From assembly GCF_003063315.1 (NCBI RefSeq), contig NZ_NERV01000001.1, positions 558,001 through 622,000 on the forward strand: a stretch of DNA of 64,000 nucleotides, read 5' to 3'. Source of the stretch: Limnohabitans sp. T6-5 (GTDB lineage: Bacteria > Pseudomonadota > Gammaproteobacteria > Burkholderiales > Burkholderiaceae_C). The position numbers and the translations under genes are program-made. Positions 24,272-32,491 of the stretch are shown here, one piece after another (position 1 is the stretch's first letter; each line of letters starts with the position of its first letter). The notes beneath the pieces are model-generated. The model worked only from the letters and a program-made list of their open reading frames with translations. It did not search any database and was not told the DNA's origin.

Positions 24272-24937
24272 ATGGAAACCTCCACCACGCACCACATCGT
24301 CGAATCGCTGACCCGCGCCATCGTGGAGCACAGGCTTTTGCCCGGCTCCAAACTGGCCGAGCAAAAGCTGGCTGACCACTTTGGCGTGTCGCGCACTTTG
24401 GTCAGGCAGGCGCTGTTTCAGCTGTCGCAAAACCGCCTGATCCGACTGGAGCCCGCACGTGGCGCGTTTGTAGCAGCACCTTCAGTGGAAGAAGCCCAGC
24501 AGGTCTTTGCCGTGCGCCGCATGCTGGAGGCCGAAATGACCCGCGCTTTTGTGCAGCAGGTCACGCCTGAACAAATCACTGCGCTGAAAGAGCATATCAA
24601 GCAAGAACGCGAAGCCGTGACGCAAGGCGACGTGACGGGCCGCACAGAACTGCTGGGCGACTTTCATGTGCGCATGGCCGAGCTGATGCACAACGATGTG
24701 CTGGCCCAGGTGCTGGGTGAGCTGATCTCGCGCTGCGCCTTGATCACGCTGATGTACCAGTCGCGCAACGAGGCCGAGCATTCGACCGACGAGCATGTGG
24801 CCATCGTGGCCGCGCTGGAAGCACAGGACTCGGACTTGGCCGTGCAGCTGATGCACGAGCACCTGCTGCACGTCGAAGCCAGCCTGACCTTCGACCGCAA
24901 AGTCCCCACCCACGACATTTCCCTGGCCCTGGCCTGA
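24272..24937 (+). CDS. GntR family (FCD-type) transcriptional regulator of purine catabolism
   Basis: A 221-residue regulator. The N-terminal winged helix (residues 5-70) contains LPGSKLAEQKLADHFGVSRT and VRQALFQLSQNRLI. The C-terminal FCD ligand domain (about 77-205) has the metal/ligand positions in VRRMLEAEMTRAF, DFHVRMAELMHND and HEHLLHVEASL. It is divergent from uraH and lies 19 bp upstream of puuE. The shared palindrome at 24178 and 8858 suggests it controls uraH, its own operon and puuD. The effector is likely a pathway intermediate (inference). Confidence 0.88.
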   Translation: METSTTHHIVESLTRAIVEHRLLPGSKLAEQKLADHFGVSRTLVRQALFQLSQNRLIRLEPARGAFVAAPSVEEAQQVFAVRRMLEAEMTRAFVQQVTPEQITALKEHIKQEREAVTQGDVTGRTELLGDFHVRMAELMHNDVLAQVLGELISRCALITLMYQSRNEAEHSTDEHVAIVAALEAQDSDLAVQLMHEHLLHVEASLTFDRKVPTHDISLALA

Positions 24938-24956
24938 ACCCCTTTCATCGACTCAC

Positions 24957-25907
24957 ATGAGCACCTACGACAGCACCCTCCCCTACCCCCGCGACCTGAA
25001 AGGCTACGGCCGCCAAGTGCCGCACGCCCAATGGCCCGGCGACGCGCGCGTGGCGGTGCAGTTTGTCTTGAACTACGAAGAAGGCGGCGAAAACTCGGTG
25101 CTGCATGGCGATGCGGGTTCCGAGCAGTTTTTGTCCGAGATGTTCAACCCCGCGTCCTTCCCCGAGCGGCACATCAGCATGGAAGGCATCTACGAGTACG
25201 GTTCGCGTGCGGGCGTGTGGCGCATCTTGCGCGAGTTTGAAAAGCGCGGCCTGCCGCTCACCGTGTTTGGCGTGGCCACTGCGCTGCAAAAGCACCCCGA
25301 GTTGACCGCCGCCTTCCAGGAGCTGGGTTACGACATCGCCTGCCACGGCCTCAAGTGGATCCATTACCAAAACATCGACGAAGCCACCGAACGCGCCCAC
25401 ATGGCCGAGGCGATGGAGATCATCCAGAAGCTCACAGGCGAAAGACCCCTGGGCTGGTACACCGGGCGCGACAGCCCCAACACGCGGCGTCTCGTGGCCG
25501 ACTTTGGCGGCTTTGAATACGACAGCGACTACTACGGCGACGACCTGCCGTTTTGGATGAAAGTGAAGAAGAGCGACGGCACCGATGCGCCGCAACTCAT
25601 CGTGCCCTACACCCTGGACTGCAACGACATGCGCTTTGCGCTGCCCCAGGGCTATTCGCATGCCGACCCGTTTTTCCAGTACATGAAGGACACCTTTGAC
25701 GCACTGTATGCCGAGGGTGACCCGAGTGGTGACAACGCCCCCAAGATGATGAGCATCGGCATGCACTGCCGCCTGCTGGGGCGGCCTGGCCGCATCACCG
25801 CGCTGCAACGCTTTTTGGACCACATCCAGTCGCACGACAAGGTCTGGGTGGCGCGGCGCATCGACATTGCGCGGCATTGGAAAGCCACGCACCCGTATGC
25901 CGGCTAA
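24957..25907 (+). CDS. puuE: Allantoinase PuuE (polysaccharide deacetylase family)
   Basis: Hydrolyses allantoin to allantoate. The 316-residue protein belongs to the NodB-type PuuE branch, not to the amidohydrolase-type allantoinases. Landmarks are YPRDLKGYGRQVPHAQWPGD at the N-terminus, FVLNYEEGGENSVLHGD, GYDIACHGLKWIHYQ, GWYTGRDSPNTRRLV, and SIGMHCRLLGRPGR near the C-terminus. It follows the GntR gene by 19 bp. A REP-like inverted pair lies between it and the uraD fusion gene. Confidence 0.95.
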   Translation: MSTYDSTLPYPRDLKGYGRQVPHAQWPGDARVAVQFVLNYEEGGENSVLHGDAGSEQFLSEMFNPASFPERHISMEGIYEYGSRAGVWRILREFEKRGLPLTVFGVATALQKHPELTAAFQELGYDIACHGLKWIHYQNIDEATERAHMAEAMEIIQKLTGERPLGWYTGRDSPNTRRLVADFGGFEYDSDYYGDDLPFWMKVKKSDGTDAPQLIVPYTLDCNDMRFALPQGYSHADPFFQYMKDTFDALYAEGDPSGDNAPKMMSIGMHCRLLGRPGRITALQRFLDHIQSHDKVWVARRIDIARHWKATHPYAG

Positions 25908-25918
25908 ATCCATCCCCC

Positions 25919-25992
25919 TGTAGGAGCGGCGCCCCCGCCGCGAAGAATCCTCGCAGACCACGAGACATCGCCCCGAGGGCGGGGCTCCCACA
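25919..25992. repeat. REP-like inverted pair (REPIN-type)
   Basis: TGTAGGAGCGGCGCCCCCGC at 25919 and its mirror-type partner ending GGGGCTCCCACA at 25992 face each other across 24 bp. Both have an internal GC-rich hairpin. The pattern resembles the TGTRGGAGC REP family described in pseudomonads. It lies within the purine operon without blocking it. Confidence 0.65.
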
Positions 25993-26019
25993 AAAGTCTA
26001 AAACAGCACCAGGACACAA

Positions 26020-27795
26020 ATGACACTGACCTTGGAACAACTCAACAGCGCATCGCACGCCGACGCCGCGCAGATGCTCGACGGCCTCTACGAGCACTCG
26101 CCTTGGATCGCCGAGCAGGCGCTCAACGAACGTCCCTTCACCTCGCTGGCTCACTTGAAGCACGCCATGTGCGAAGTGCTGGCGCACGCCGGGCGCGACG
26201 CGCAGCTGGGCCTGATCCGCGCTCACCCGGAGCTGGCGGGCAAGGCCATGGTCAGCAAAACGCTGACCGCCGAATCCACCAACGAACAAACCAAGGCGGG
26301 TCTGACCGACTGCACGCCCGAAGAGTTCGCCAAGATACAAAAGCTCAACGCCGACTACAACGCCAAATTCGGCTGGCCCTTCATCCTGGCCGTGCGCGGC
26401 CCACGGGGCGTGGGCTACAACAAGCAGCAGATCATCGACGCCTTTGAGCGCCGCCTGCACGGTCACCCAGAATTTGAATTGCAAGAGTGCCTGCGCAACA
26501 TCCACCGCATCGTCGAAATCCGCCTGAACGACAAGTTTGGCGTGGAGCCCACGCTGGGCCACCAGGTCTGGGACTGGCAAGAAAAGCTGGCCCAACACTC
26601 TGACCCCGGCTTTGCCGAACTGGGCCAACTCACCGTCACTTATCTGACCGACGCGCACCGGGCCTGCGCCCAACGCATCACGCAAAACATGCGCGACTGC
26701 GGCTTTGACGAGGTCTACACCGACGCTGTGGGCAATGTGGTGGGCCGCTACCACCCGGCCGCTGCAGGTGGCAAATACCTGCTCACGGGATCGCACTACG
26801 ACACCGTGCGCAACGGCGGCAAGTACGACGGGCGCTTGGGCATCTTTGTGCCCATGGCCTGCGTGAGCGAGCTGCACAAACAAGCCATGCGCCTGCCCTT
26901 CGGGATCGAAGTCGTCGCCTTTGCCGAAGAAGAAGGCCAGCGCTACAAAGCCACCTTCCTCGGCTCGGGCGCGCTCATTGGCCAGTTCAACCCCACCTGG
27001 CTGGACCAGCAAGACGCCGACGGCATCACCATGCGTGCGGCCATGCAGCACGCTGGCCTGTGCATCGACGACATCGCCAAAATCCAGCGCGACCCGGCGC
27101 AGTACCTGGGCTTTATCGAAGTGCACATCGAGCAAGGCCCGGTGCTGAATGAAGTGAACATCCCGCTGGGCGTGGTCACATCCATCAACGGCAGCGTGCG
27201 CTACCTGTGCGAAATCATCGGCACCGCCAGCCACGCGGGCACCACCCCCATGGACCGCCGCCGCGACGCGGCCTGCGCCGTGGCGGAACTGGCGCTCTAC
27301 ATGGAACAACGCGCCGCGAAAGACGGCGACTCGGTCGCAACGATTGGCCAGCTGCAAGTACCCAACGGTTCCATCAACGTGGTGCCGGGCCGCTGCCTGT
27401 TCAGCCTGGACATGCGCGCCCCGACCGATGCACAGCGCGACGCGCTGGTGGCCGATGTGATGGCGCAACTCGACCAAATTGCCGAGCGCCGTGGCGTGCG
27501 CGTCAAAGCCGAACTGACCATGAGCGCCGCCGCTGCCCCCAGCGCCCCCGAGTGGCAAGCCCGCTGGGAACGCGCAGTCAGCGCCTTGGGCGTGCCGCTG
27601 TTCAAGCTGCCCAGCGGCGCAGGCCACGACGCGATGAAGCTGCACGAAGTCATGCCGCAAGCCATGCTCTTTGTGCGTGGCGAAAACGCGGGCATCAGCC
27701 ACAACCCGCTCGAATCCACCACCAGCGACGACATGCAACTCTGTGTCGACGCCTTCACCCATGTTTTGAACCAACTCTCTCAGGAATTGTCATGA
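26020..27795 (+). CDS. uraD: Fusion of OHCU decarboxylase (UraD) and allantoate amidohydrolase
   Basis: A 591-residue bifunctional protein. Residues 1-165 are UraD, which converts OHCU to S-allantoin: HSPWIAEQALNERPFTSLAH, IRAHPELAGKAM with the catalytic His, and FGWPFILAVRGP. Residues about 175-590 are an M20-type Zn/Mn amidohydrolase that releases ammonia from allantoate: LTGSHYDTVRNGGKYDGRLG, VVAFAEEEGQRY, GFIEVHIEQGPVLNE, and SGAGHDAM with a closing GISHNP. All metal ligands appear present. The two activities act before and after PuuE, so the fusion flanks the allantoinase step. The stop overlaps the start of the next gene by 4 bp. Confidence 0.95.
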   Translation: MTLTLEQLNSASHADAAQMLDGLYEHSPWIAEQALNERPFTSLAHLKHAMCEVLAHAGRDAQLGLIRAHPELAGKAMVSKTLTAESTNEQTKAGLTDCTPEEFAKIQKLNADYNAKFGWPFILAVRGPRGVGYNKQQIIDAFERRLHGHPEFELQECLRNIHRIVEIRLNDKFGVEPTLGHQVWDWQEKLAQHSDPGFAELGQLTVTYLTDAHRACAQRITQNMRDCGFDEVYTDAVGNVVGRYHPAAAGGKYLLTGSHYDTVRNGGKYDGRLGIFVPMACVSELHKQAMRLPFGIEVVAFAEEEGQRYKATFLGSGALIGQFNPTWLDQQDADGITMRAAMQHAGLCIDDIAKIQRDPAQYLGFIEVHIEQGPVLNEVNIPLGVVTSINGSVRYLCEIIGTASHAGTTPMDRRRDAACAVAELALYMEQRAAKDGDSVATIGQLQVPNGSINVVPGRCLFSLDMRAPTDAQRDALVADVMAQLDQIAERRGVRVKAELTMSAAAAPSAPEWQARWERAVSALGVPLFKLPSGAGHDAMKLHEVMPQAMLFVRGENAGISHNPLESTTSDDMQLCVDAFTHVLNQLSQELS

Positions 27796-28088
27796 GCAAT
27801 CATCTTGCAATTCATTCGCTATTGCAGTGGCTTCCGTGGCTAGGTTGGGCGCTTGTGTTTGCAGGATGGATCGGCCAACGTAAAACCACGCAACATTGGG
27901 TCAACAAAATTCAAACTATCGGCTGGGGTAACCACGTTCACAACGAAGTCAACTTTTCGCAAACAGCAGCAAGCTCCGACGAAAAAACGGGCGATAGTCT
28001 TGGCCGTTGGAGCAATTGGGCCACGATTGCAGGTCTCTTTGTCTCCCTCTTTCCCCTGTTGCAAAGTGCTTTTCAAAAAACGCCTTAG
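27792..28088 (+). CDS. Small two-helix membrane protein, putative effector partner
   Basis: A 98-residue protein whose ATG overlaps the preceding TGA (ATGA), so it is translationally coupled to the uraD fusion gene. Hydrophobic helix 1 covers about residues 9-27 and helix 2 about 74-93. Between them, residues 38-57 read NKIQTIGWGNHVHNEVNFSQ, followed by a polar, acidic linker. This segment resembles residues 11-30 of the STAND protein encoded 25 bp downstream, at identical spacing. The gene ends in an A6 run before its stop. No family recognised; a membrane-acting effector is an inference. Confidence 0.65.
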   Translation: MSNHLAIHSLLQWLPWLGWALVFAGWIGQRKTTQHWVNKIQTIGWGNHVHNEVNFSQTAASSDEKTGDSLGRWSNWATIAGLFVSLFPLLQSAFQKTP

Positions 28089-28113
28089 GCGTCAGCAACG
28101 CGAAAGACAAAAT

Positions 28114-30552
28114 ATGTTCGGCCTAGCGCAAAGCAAATTCCTAAACAGTATCCGTATTTGGGGTTTCGGCAATTCGATGACCAACATCGTCACGATACAA
28201 GGCCAGCGCCCATTGAATGCCGGAGTGCCATGGGATGCCCCTGCTAGCAACCAAAGCTTCTCGACTCGACTGACATGGCGCAGCCGTTGGAGCAAATTCC
28301 TTGGCCGCGATGCCGAAATGGCAGAGCTGCGAAATTGGGCAAATACCCCCCAGCCATGCTCGATCTGCATCATTGAAGCTGATGGCGGCTATGGCAAAAC
28401 ACGTTTGGCCGCTGAATTTGCAACTGCACTACAAGTTGAAAAGAAACACAACGGACAATGCTGGCAAACCCTATGGATTAGTCAACTCGAAGACTTTTCT
28501 GAAAGCTTGAGCTTGCAATGGGGCAAGGGTCATGTTCTTGTGGTGGTGGACTACCCTGAACACTCGCCTGATCGGATGGCGTTGCTCTTGCGTTGTGTGG
28601 CCAGCACAGCACAGGCCTTGGGCCACGAAACAAATCAGAAAAACATCAAACGTCTGCGCTTGCTGTTGTTATGCCGCCAAAGCGCCCCAGTTAAAACCTT
28701 GCTTGAGCGCAACGATTGCAACGCCTACACCCTGCAGCAACCTTTGCAGTTGCAGGCATTACCCGAAATATCTGCCCTGGCTTTGTTGTACGAAAGCTTG
28801 CCTATCGAAAAGCAAGCATGGGTCACTGCACCCGAGAATCGCCCCCACCTAACACAATGGTTGAACAATAGCCCTCTGCATTCCACGCCTCTGTTTTTGG
28901 CTGCATTGGCTCTGTGTTGGAGTGAGCAGGCTCAAGCCGTTTGGCACACTGGCAGCCCATTGCTGCAAGCAGTGATTGAGCACGAAGCTAAGCACTGGTC
29001 CCGCGCGGCCCAAGGACAAGGGATGAACCCAGTGGAGGGTGAACACGCCATGATGCAAGTGCACGCCTTCGCTACGCTGATGAGCGGACTAGACCACGGA
29101 CAACTGCAACTACTCGCACATAGCTGGGGATGGACATCTCAGAAGCACAAACAAGTCCTCAATGCCCTTGGGCAAGTGTTTCCCAGTACATCTAACAAGA
29201 TTAACTTTGCCAGCGCAAAAGCCTACTCACCCATGCAGCCCGACCTGCTGGCGGCCCAGCTTTTAGTCCATTGGCAAAGCATCCGTCACCCCGCCCAAGC
29301 GACGGCCAGTCACATCCATTTCGATCACAAAGGACATGATGCCCAAGCACTTCATCAACTGCTGACTACTCTTGAGCCAGTGCATGCCGCCCCTCTGCTG
29401 CAACGCTGGAACATGCTTTGCTACGACCAAACTGTGCGCTTGCAAACAGCTGACCAATTAGAAAATTGGCTGATAACAGTTCTTCAACCGCCTTTTGGAA
29501 CTGAAAAACAAGCCCATATCTGGCGTAACGCCACGACCACTCAAACCACTTGGCACGGCATGCCACGTTTGGCTGTGGTTTTGAGCCAACCCCAAGGGAT
29601 TCAAACTACAGATCAATCGTCAGATGATGCCGTCATCTCAGCACGGGTCCAACGCGCACAAGAATTGAATAAACACGCTTATTTTTTGGCTAATTCAGGC
29701 GCGCGCGAAAACGCCCTAACCGTGGCGCAAGAGGCGGTGGACATTTACTTGGACTTGCTTCAGGCGCAACCCCAAACGTTTAGGCCAGACTTGGCCCAAA
29801 GCCTGAGGAATCTAGCTGCCCGTTGGAGCGACCTGGGCCAGCACGAAAATGCCCTAGACAATGCGCATGCAGCGTTGAACATTAATCGCCAACTACATCA
29901 GGCATATCCGCAATCATTTGCGCCCCACTTGGCCGCGAACCTGGGCGATTTGGCCAACTATATGAGCGCGCTGGGGCAGCGCGAAAATGCCTTGGCTGCG
30001 GCGCAAGAGGCAGTTGACATCTTTCGTCTAATGGCCCAGAAAAATCCCAACGCGTTTGAGAAGGACTTGACCGGGTACCTGAGCAACCTAGCCAATCGTT
30101 TGAGCGAACTGGGCAATCACGAAAAGGCCCTGCCGGTAGCACAAGAAGCGATTGATATTCGCCGCCGTCTAGCCTTGGAACAGCCGCACGCTTTTGAACC
30201 GGACTTGGCAGCAAGTCTGAACAACCTTGCCATTCTTTTGATCAAACTAGGTCAGCGCAAAAACGCCCTGGCGTTGTCACAAGAGTCGGTAACCATTCGC
30301 CGCCGATTAGCCATGGCACAACCCGAAGCATTTGAACCTGTCTTAGCTAGGAGCCTGAAAAACCAGGCAGAACTTTTAAGCGAGCTGGACGAGCGAGAAA
30401 ACGCCATGGAATTGGCGCAAGAAGCGGTGGGCCTTTATCAGAGCCTGTCGAATCGATACCCACAAGCTTTTTCGGAACAATTAGTCAATGCTCAGCGCAT
30501 CTTGCACCGTCTTCAAAACACTTCGCCTTTATCCATTCCCCCCAACCTTTGA
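28114..30552 (+). CDS. STAND-like P-loop NTPase with C-terminal TPR repeats
   Basis: An 812-residue NLR-like protein. Residues 11-30 carry a G-F-G-N segment shared with the upstream membrane protein. A FLGRDAEM motif at about 62-69 is the usual entry to STAND NTPase modules. Walker A is EADGGYGKT (88-96) and Walker B is VLVVVD (141-146). A helical region follows to about residue 515. From there to the end there are about six TPR-type repeats of 46 residues (L-x-N-L-A...L-S-x-L-G-x-x-E-x-A-L-x-x-A-Q-E-A-V-x-I). Typical STAND action is TPR sensing, ATP-driven assembly and effector firing. The DNA is AT-richer than its operon neighbours. The ribosome binding site is weak; an ATG at 28177 is an alternative. 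Confidence 0.82.
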   Translation: MFGLAQSKFLNSIRIWGFGNSMTNIVTIQGQRPLNAGVPWDAPASNQSFSTRLTWRSRWSKFLGRDAEMAELRNWANTPQPCSICIIEADGGYGKTRLAAEFATALQVEKKHNGQCWQTLWISQLEDFSESLSLQWGKGHVLVVVDYPEHSPDRMALLLRCVASTAQALGHETNQKNIKRLRLLLLCRQSAPVKTLLERNDCNAYTLQQPLQLQALPEISALALLYESLPIEKQAWVTAPENRPHLTQWLNNSPLHSTPLFLAALALCWSEQAQAVWHTGSPLLQAVIEHEAKHWSRAAQGQGMNPVEGEHAMMQVHAFATLMSGLDHGQLQLLAHSWGWTSQKHKQVLNALGQVFPSTSNKINFASAKAYSPMQPDLLAAQLLVHWQSIRHPAQATASHIHFDHKGHDAQALHQLLTTLEPVHAAPLLQRWNMLCYDQTVRLQTADQLENWLITVLQPPFGTEKQAHIWRNATTTQTTWHGMPRLAVVLSQPQGIQTTDQSSDDAVISARVQRAQELNKHAYFLANSGARENALTVAQEAVDIYLDLLQAQPQTFRPDLAQSLRNLAARWSDLGQHENALDNAHAALNINRQLHQAYPQSFAPHLAANLGDLANYMSALGQRENALAAAQEAVDIFRLMAQKNPNAFEKDLTGYLSNLANRLSELGNHEKALPVAQEAIDIRRRLALEQPHAFEPDLAASLNNLAILLIKLGQRKNALALSQESVTIRRRLAMAQPEAFEPVLARSLKNQAELLSELDERENAMELAQEAVGLYQSLSNRYPQAFSEQLVNAQRILHRLQNTSPLSIPPNL

Positions 30553-30573
30553 ACGACTTGGATTGACATCACC

Positions 30574-31830
30574 ATGAACACTCCTACACAACAACAATAC
30601 CAACAACTCGACGCCTGGATCGACGCGCACTTCGACGAACAGGTGAAGTTCCTGCAAGCGCTGGTGCAAGTGCCGACCGACACCCCACCCGGCAACAACG
30701 CCCCGCACGCCGAGCGCACAGCCGAACTGCTCAAGCCCATGGGCTTTGAGGCTGAAAAACACGCTGTGCCCGCCGCCGAAGTCAAGGCCTATGGTCTGGA
30801 GTCGATCACCAACCTGATCGTGCGCCGCAAATATGGCGAAGGCAAAACCATTGCCCTGAACGCCCACGGCGACGTGGTGCCGCCCGGCGAAGGCTGGACA
30901 CACCCGCCCTACGGCGGCGAAATCCACAACGGCGCGATGTACGGCCGCGCCACCGCCGTGAGCAAGTGCGACTTCTCCACCTTCACCTTTGCCACGCGGG
31001 CGCTCGAATCACTCAAGGCCCCCCTCAAAGGCGGCGTGGAACTGCACTTCACCTACGACGAAGAGTTTGGCGGCGAAATGGGCCCCGGCTGGTTGCTGGC
31101 CAAAGGCCTGACCAAGCCCGACCTGATGATCGCCGCAGGCTTCAGCTACCAAGTGGTCACCGCACACAACGGCTGCCTGCAAATGGAAGTCACCGTGCAA
31201 GGCGAGATGTCGCACGCCGCCATCCCCGACAGCGGCACCGACGCGCTGCAAGGCGCGGTGCACATCCTGAGCGCCCTGCTCGCGCTCAACACGCAATACC
31301 TGCAAGTGACTTCCAAGGTCGAGGGCATCACCCACCCCTATCTGAACGTGGGCCTGATCGAAGGCGGCACCAACACCAACGTGGTGCCCGGCAAAGTCAG
31401 CTTCAAGCTCGACCGCCGCATGATCCCCGAAGAGAACCCGGCCGAAGTGGAAGCCAGCATCCGCCAAACCATTGCCGACGCCGCTGCCAGCTTCAAGCCC
31501 CCACGCGGTGGCCATGCGCTGAAAGTGGACGTGCGCCGCATGCTGCTGGCCAACGCCATGAAGCCGCTGGCGGGCAACCAACCGCTGGTGAGCGCCATCC
31601 AAAAACACGGTGAACAAGTCTTCGGCGAAGCCATCCCCGCCTTGGGCACGCCGCTCTACACCGACGTGCGCCTGTACGTGGAGCGCGGCATCCCTGGCGT
31701 GATCTACGGCGCAGGGCCGCGCACCGTGCTCGAATCCAACGCCAAACGCGCCGACGAGCATGTGCAGCTCGATGACCTGCGCCGGGCGACCAAGGTGGTG
31801 GCGCGGACGTTGCTGGATTTGCTGGCCTGA
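30574..31830 (+). CDS. M20 family amidohydrolase/peptidase of the purine cluster
   Basis: A 418-residue ArgE/DapE-type zinc hydrolase. NAHGDVVPPGEGWTHPP contains the first metal histidine and the Asp that follows; GAMYGRATAVSKCDFSTFTF would normally hold a G-R-G-x-x-D-x-K motif and here reads GRATAVSKCD. FTYDEEFGGEMGPG has the catalytic Glu pair. It lies 21 bp after the STAND gene, and without that insertion it would follow the uraD fusion directly. A ureide or N-carbamoyl substrate is plausible from context, but the reaction cannot be named. Confidence 0.82.
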   Translation: MNTPTQQQYQQLDAWIDAHFDEQVKFLQALVQVPTDTPPGNNAPHAERTAELLKPMGFEAEKHAVPAAEVKAYGLESITNLIVRRKYGEGKTIALNAHGDVVPPGEGWTHPPYGGEIHNGAMYGRATAVSKCDFSTFTFATRALESLKAPLKGGVELHFTYDEEFGGEMGPGWLLAKGLTKPDLMIAAGFSYQVVTAHNGCLQMEVTVQGEMSHAAIPDSGTDALQGAVHILSALLALNTQYLQVTSKVEGITHPYLNVGLIEGGTNTNVVPGKVSFKLDRRMIPEENPAEVEASIRQTIADAAASFKPPRGGHALKVDVRRMLLANAMKPLAGNQPLVSAIQKHGEQVFGEAIPALGTPLYTDVRLYVERGIPGVIYGAGPRTVLESNAKRADEHVQLDDLRRATKVVARTLLDLLA

Positions 31831-31881
31831 GTTACTAAACGTTGAAGCACGGAGACCGTCTCAAACGACGGGGCTCTGAGC

Positions 31882-31918
31882 TTGACGTGGGAAACCTTGC
31901 AATGCTACATTTGTAGCA
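31882..31918 (+). promoter_or_regulatory. Promoter with autoregulatory palindrome for the ParD-like pair
   Basis: TTGACG (31882-31887) and TACATT (31906-31911) are 18 bp apart. The palindrome TGCTACATTTGTAGCA (31903-31918, 7-bp perfect arms) covers the -10 box. An operator here is expected for antitoxin-mediated autorepression. Confidence 0.65.
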
Positions 31919-31939
31919 ATTAACTTCAAGGTGAATCTC

Positions 31940-32167
31940 ATGGGCATGCCCGTACGCATCGACGACACGCTTTACGAACAGGCCAAAGCACACGCCAGTG
32001 CTGAACGGCGCACCATTGCCGGACAGATCGAATTCTGGGCCATGGTCGGCAAAGCTGCTTTGGACAACCCGGATTTGCCCATCGATTTTGTGCGCGAACT
32101 CATGATCGCTCGGGCAGAAGGCCCCGTTCTGGCAACGCCATTTGTGCCCCAATCCCGCGCAGCATGA
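31940..32167 (+). CDS. ParD-like antitoxin
   Basis: A 75-residue protein, MGMPVRIDDTLYEQAKAHAS then ERRTIAGQIEFWAMVGKAAL, matching the ParD-like antitoxin family (ribbon-helix-helix type) in length and sequence pattern. The ATG at 31940 has AAGGTG six bases upstream; a GTG at 31931 and an ATG at 31946 are alternatives. Its stop overlaps the toxin start by 4 bp. The palindrome over its promoter is the likely binding site. Confidence 0.85.
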   Translation: MGMPVRIDDTLYEQAKAHASAERRTIAGQIEFWAMVGKAALDNPDLPIDFVRELMIARAEGPVLATPFVPQSRAA

Positions 32168-32439
32168 GCCCAGTCCAGGTTCTTCAAAGTGCGGGTTTTG
32201 CGCGCGCCTACAAAAAACTCCACGCCCCTCAGCAGGCCGATGCAGACAGCGCGGTCGAAGCCATCGTCAACGACCCCGGCTTGGGTGAGGCCAAAAAGGG
32301 CGACTTATCGGGCGTTTTTGTCTACAAATACCGCAGCCAACAGCAACTGATGCTGCTGGCCTACGAATACGACCCCGGCACGCGCATGCTCCTGCTGTTG
32401 GGATCACACGAAAACTTTTATCAAAAACTCAAGCGGTGA
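32164..32439 (+). CDS. RelE-like toxin
   Basis: A 91-residue protein with the RelE/YafQ pattern: FARAYKKLHAPQQADADSAV, GEAKKGDLSGVFVYKYRSQQ and QLMLLAYEYDPGTRMLLLLG, ending in HENFYQKLKR. The final E-N-F-Y-x-x-L is typical of the group that pairs with ParD-like antitoxins. Translation is coupled to the antitoxin through an ATGA overlap. Activity is predicted as mRNA cleavage or related growth inhibition. Confidence 0.83.
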   Translation: MSPVQVLQSAGFARAYKKLHAPQQADADSAVEAIVNDPGLGEAKKGDLSGVFVYKYRSQQQLMLLAYEYDPGTRMLLLLGSHENFYQKLKR

Positions 32440-32491
32440 ACGGCTTATCGCACAGCGCTTGTTCTCTCGTTAAACAGATATCTTCACCGAC

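Noticed and set aside
25795-27774. A 659-codon open frame on the minus strand
   Set aside because: Antisense to the uraD/allantoate amidohydrolase fusion, which has clear catalytic motifs.
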